A stretch of DNA of 64,000 nucleotides from Flavobacteriales bacterium (lineage in GTDB: Bacteria > Bacteroidota > Bacteroidia > UBA10329): the NCBI GenBank assembly GCA_020635495.1, contig JACJZQ010000005.1:1-64000 (forward strand), given 5' to 3'. Of this stretch, positions 61,760 through 64,000 are shown one piece after another. Below the pieces are notes generated by a model. That model saw only the letters and a list, made by a program, of their open reading frames with translations. It did not search any database and was not told where the DNA came from. The position numbers were made by a program, and so were the translations under genes. How positions within the stretch are numbered: the first letter of the stretch is position 1; every line of letters starts with the position of its first letter.

Positions 61760-62488
61760 ATGACAAAAGACACAAAATTGGCCGTCTTGATAGATGGCGA
61801 TAACATACCCTCCAAGTACATCAAGGAAATGATGGAGGAGATAACCAAATATGGCACGCCAACCATCAAACGTATCTATGGCGATTGGACCAACCCTCGC
61901 GTTAGCAAATGGAAAGAGGTATTGTTGGAAACGGCCATAACACCCGTGCAGCAGTACAGTTACACATCGGGCAAGAACGCCACAGACAGCGCCATGATCA
62001 TTGATGCCATGGACATTCTGTATTCCGATAAGGTGGATGGGTTCTGTCTGGTATCGTCAGACAGCGATTTTACCAAACTGGCCACCCGCTTGCGCGAAGC
62101 AGGCATGCAGGTGTACGGCATTGGCGAAAAGAAAACCCCCAACCCCTTTATTGTGGCCTGCGATAAGTTCATTTATCTGGAGATCCTTCATTCTGAAGAG
62201 GATAAAGGAGACAAGGGAAAAACGCAGAAACGTCAGGTGGATAAGATAACCCCAGCGGTTTTGCGACTGCTGAAGAACTCCGTGGCCGATGCCGCTGATG
62301 AGGACGGCTGGGCCTTTATGGGCGATGTTGGTAAACTCATTCTGAAGAAGCAGCCCAATTTCGATAGTAGAAATTTTGGGTTTGAGAAACTGACGCCCCT
62401 CTTCAGTTCTCTGAGCAAACAGTTTGAGATAGATGCCCGCACTCAGGCCGGGGGCAAGTTCAAGGTCATCTATGTGAGGAACAAGTAA
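61760..62488 (+). CDS. NYN domain protein with OST-HTH/LOTUS-like C-terminus
   Basis: A 242-residue protein. The NYN (PIN-like RNase) domain (about 1-145) has LAVLIDGDNIPSKY, DSAMIIDAMDIL and VSSDSDFTKLATRLREAGM, with the conserved Asp residues of the active centre. The C-terminal part (about 165-240) looks like an OST-HTH/LOTUS domain, thought to bind RNA (AVLRLLKNSVADAADEDGWA, DSRNFGFEKLTPLFSS). This is the LabA/MARF1-like layout. A role in RNA decay is likely but not proven. Confidence 0.85.
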   Translation: MTKDTKLAVLIDGDNIPSKYIKEMMEEITKYGTPTIKRIYGDWTNPRVSKWKEVLLETAITPVQQYSYTSGKNATDSAMIIDAMDILYSDKVDGFCLVSSDSDFTKLATRLREAGMQVYGIGEKKTPNPFIVACDKFIYLEILHSEEDKGDKGKTQKRQVDKITPAVLRLLKNSVADAADEDGWAFMGDVGKLILKKQPNFDSRNFGFEKLTPLFSSLSKQFEIDARTQAGGKFKVIYVRNK

Positions 62489-62498
62489 CCAGCTAAAG

Positions 62499-62541
62499 AA
62501 AAAGCCCAGCCCGTACCCTGAGGCTCTCGAAGGGTACGGGC
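62499..62541 (-). terminator. orphan terminator-like hairpin inside the first repeat region
   Basis: GCCCGTACCCT (62509-62519) and AGGGTACGGGC (62531-62541) form an 11-bp stem. On the minus strand it is followed by GGGCTTTTT, but no minus-strand gene ends here. On the plus strand it follows the NYN gene by 20 bases and could help end it. Confidence 0.55.
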
Positions 62542-62590
62542 GGGGCATACTGCAACGCACGGGAAAAAGTCAGTCTTGTTTACGGTGCAG
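62530..62590. repeat. 61-bp direct repeat, copy 1
   Basis: Identical over 61 bases to 63422-63482. It begins AAGGGTACGGGCGGGGCATA and ends TTTACGGTGCAG. The two copies bracket the YoaK gene. Confidence 0.9.
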
Positions 62591-62658
62591 ATATTCTCAA
62601 CGCTTAAAACGTTTAACTTGGCTTTCATCGACACGGGAAAGGTCTGTGTTACCAAAGC

Positions 62659-63378
62659 ATGTTCAAACACCAGGGTAAGAGCAGAACGTTAAAGCACAAC
62701 ATGCAGTTGGCCACTGTTCTATCCTTTGTTGCTGGAATTGTGAATGTTACCGGGTTTCTCTCTTTCCAGCAGCTCACAACCAATGTTACCGGGCATTTTG
62801 CGCTTTTCATCAACGACCTTTCGAATTTTCAATTCTGGCATGGAACCATCTACTTCCTCTACATTCTCTCATTCTTGCTGGGGTCGTTCACTTCAGGGTT
62901 TCTGATAGAGCAGTTCAAGCGCAGCAGAAAAATGAATGTATACCTGATGCCCACACTGTTGGAATCGTTGCTGTTGCTTGCCATTGCCATCTGGAGCAAT
63001 TTCGGCACATTGGAACATCCTGACATCATAGCCTGCATGATGCTTTTTGCCATGGGGCTGCAGAACTCTTTCGTAACCAAGATCTCTGATGCTGTAGTGC
63101 GGACCACCCATCTAACGGGCCTGTTTACCGACCTTGGCATTGAGCTGGCCCAACTGTTCTTCAAGGACTCATCCATGGATAGACGTTTACTCCTTTCTAC
63201 CATTCAGTTGAGGGTGGCCATCATCTGCTTTTTCTTTCTGGGGGGGTCTGTCGGAGGATTCTTGTTCTCAAGAATGGATTTGCAAATGAACACCCTTGCG
63301 TTGGCGGCCATTATACTCATGGTCAGTCTGTTCTATGATGATCTGCGCTTTGCTGTGCTTAGGCGCAAGCAAGGCTGA
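62659..63378 (+). CDS. YoaK family (DUF1275) membrane protein
   Basis: A 239-residue protein with six hydrophobic helices. Family patterns are FVAGIVNVTGFLSFQQLTTNV, split as FVAGIVNVTGFL and QLTTNVTGHF, near 22-47, and GLQNSFVTKISDAVVRTTHLTG near 133-154. DUF1275 proteins are inner-membrane proteins of unknown function. The gene is bracketed by a 61-bp direct repeat. Confidence 0.88.
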   Translation: MFKHQGKSRTLKHNMQLATVLSFVAGIVNVTGFLSFQQLTTNVTGHFALFINDLSNFQFWHGTIYFLYILSFLLGSFTSGFLIEQFKRSRKMNVYLMPTLLESLLLLAIAIWSNFGTLEHPDIIACMMLFAMGLQNSFVTKISDAVVRTTHLTGLFTDLGIELAQLFFKDSSMDRRLLLSTIQLRVAIICFFFLGGSVGGFLFSRMDLQMNTLALAAIILMVSLFYDDLRFAVLRRKQG

Positions 63379-63390
63379 TTCTGGTAAAAT

Positions 63391-63438
63391 GAAAAAGCCC
63401 CACCCAACCCTCCAGCAGCAAAAGGGTACGGGCGGGGC
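63391..63438 (-). terminator. terminator of the regulatory-domain protein gene
   Basis: GCCCCACCC (63397-63405) and GGGCGGGGC (63430-63438) pair, with one mismatch. The minus strand continues with TTTTT. It lies 34 bases after the stop of the minus-strand gene. Confidence 0.7.
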
Positions 63439-63482
63439 ATACTGCAACGCACGGGAAAAAGTCAGTCTTGTTTACGGTGCAG
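63422..63482. repeat. 61-bp direct repeat, copy 2
   Basis: Identical to 62530-62590. It includes the stop codon (63472-63474) and the last two to three codons of the minus-strand gene, plus part of its terminator stem. Confidence 0.9.
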
Positions 63483-64000
63483 TATTCAATTCAAAATCTT
63501 GGTTGAGGGCATCACCTTCATTCACCAAAAGTGGGCGGGAGCTGGGCGAGTAGCCACTGGCAGAAGCCTCTAACGACCCGCTCTGGCTACCCGACATGCC
63601 CACTATCTCCAGCACGTATTTGCCGCTGCCATCGGTGGTGGTGCTTACCGTACCCAGGGGGCTTACAAATTGCACAGACGCACCTCCAATGGGGTTAAGC
63701 GATAAACTCTCTCGCACCGAACCGCTGATGCTGGCCGTGCCACTGGCCGAAGGCTCAAGCGCAACATCCACCTCGGTGGTCTGTCCGCTGGTAACCTCTA
63801 CGTTCTCTACGGTGGCAGGGGCATAGCCATCGGCACTCACGTCCAACGTGTAGGTGCCCGCATTCAGATTACCGAACACGTAGTTGCCATTGCTGTCCGT
63901 TTCTGTATCAATGCTCAGGCTGGCAATGCTTACCGTGGCACCTTCTATAACGCCCCCGCCCTGTGCGGTAACCGTACCGCTTATGCTGATGTCTTCTCCG
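63472..64000 (-). CDS. carboxypeptidase-regulatory-like domain protein (5' end off the window)
   Basis: The frame is open from the window edge to the stop at 63472-63474, 175 codons. It contains at least two regulatory-like Ig domains of the carboxypeptidase D type: SISGTVTAQGGGVIEGATVS then NLNAGTYTLDVSADGY, and SISGSVRESLSLNPIGGASV then GSLEASASGYSPSS. It ends DFELNTAP, with no T9SS sorting domain. Base composition looks GC-richer than most of the window. The start and full function lie outside. Confidence 0.85.
   Translation of the reverse strand, partial: GEDISISGTVTAQGGGVIEGATVSIASLSIDTETDSNGNYVFGNLNAGTYTLDVSADGYAPATVENVEVTSGQTTEVDVALEPSASGTASISGSVRESLSLNPIGGASVQFVSPLGTVSTTTDGSGKYVLEIVGMSGSQSGSLEASASGYSPSSRPLLVNEGDALNQDFELNTAP

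Overview
The window looks like a chromosomal segment of a Bacteroidota bacterium, most likely a marine or freshwater member of the Flavobacteriales. The evidence is several secreted proteins with C-terminal type IX secretion (T9SS) sorting domains, many small lipoproteins, a DUF3276/PUR-like protein, a long NusB, the nusB-DUF1573-yajC-ybbR-coaE run, a DUF5723 porin-like/OmpA fusion, FISUMP and SprB-like domains, and promoters matching the Bacteroidota -7 box TAnnTTTG. I see no prophage, IS transposase or CRISPR array. The only stable RNA gene I find is a tRNA-Leu(GAG). Most predicted genes are housekeeping or envelope genes, packed in short operons with ATGA or GTGA overlaps. No gap between genes exceeds about 200 bases.

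Layout. 0-13.3 kb: the end of a T9SS cargo gene, then pabB-tilS, lemA with two TPM-domain genes and a queuosine-precursor transporter, dsbD, an orphan LuxR-type regulator, and a pair encoding a sphingosine-1-phosphate-lyase-like PLP enzyme and an FGGY-family kinase. 13.3-29.4 kb (all minus): a methyltransferase, a DUF4399 lipoprotein, the porin-like/TSP3/OmpA fusion with a large lipoprotein, a DUF3352-like beta-propeller protein, a LolD-type ATPase, a large BNR-repeat T9SS protein, an alpha/beta hydrolase, rnhB and kynU. 29.4-39.4 kb: the accessory-looking core. It holds two Cys-rich poly-Ser lipoproteins with a membrane methyltransferase, a four-gene minus-strand operon made of two pairs of paralogous envelope proteins, a divergent lipoprotein with a glycine-rich hydrophobic segment, and a two-component system (LuxR-type regulator plus 7TM sensor kinase). 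39.4-51.3 kb: hemL, a peptidase C26 lipoprotein, FMN reductases, a T9SS protein, ilvE, tRNA-Leu, a Crp/Fnr regulator, a glutaredoxin-like protein, rocD and others. 51.3-57 kb: an ABC exporter, then nusB to coaE, then a DUF559 gene bracketed by two long palindromic repeats. 57-64 kb: nnrDE, a collagen-like trimeric-fibre-type protein, a NYN/OST-HTH protein, a YoaK membrane protein bracketed by a 61-bp direct repeat, and the end of a regulatory-like-domain protein.

The most interesting signal is a dyad, T(A/G)GCCC-N4-GGGTCA, found four times and only between genes, all within 29.4-37 kb. It lies upstream of the two-component system, between the divergent envelope operons next to it, and between kynU and the Cys-rich lipoprotein operon. 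At two promoters the dyad centre is exactly 38.5 bp from the last base of the -7 box, and at a third it is within 1 bp of that. This is the geometry of an activator site. The neighbouring two-component system is the natural candidate regulator, which would make 29.4-39.4 kb a small undescribed envelope regulon. That link is inference.
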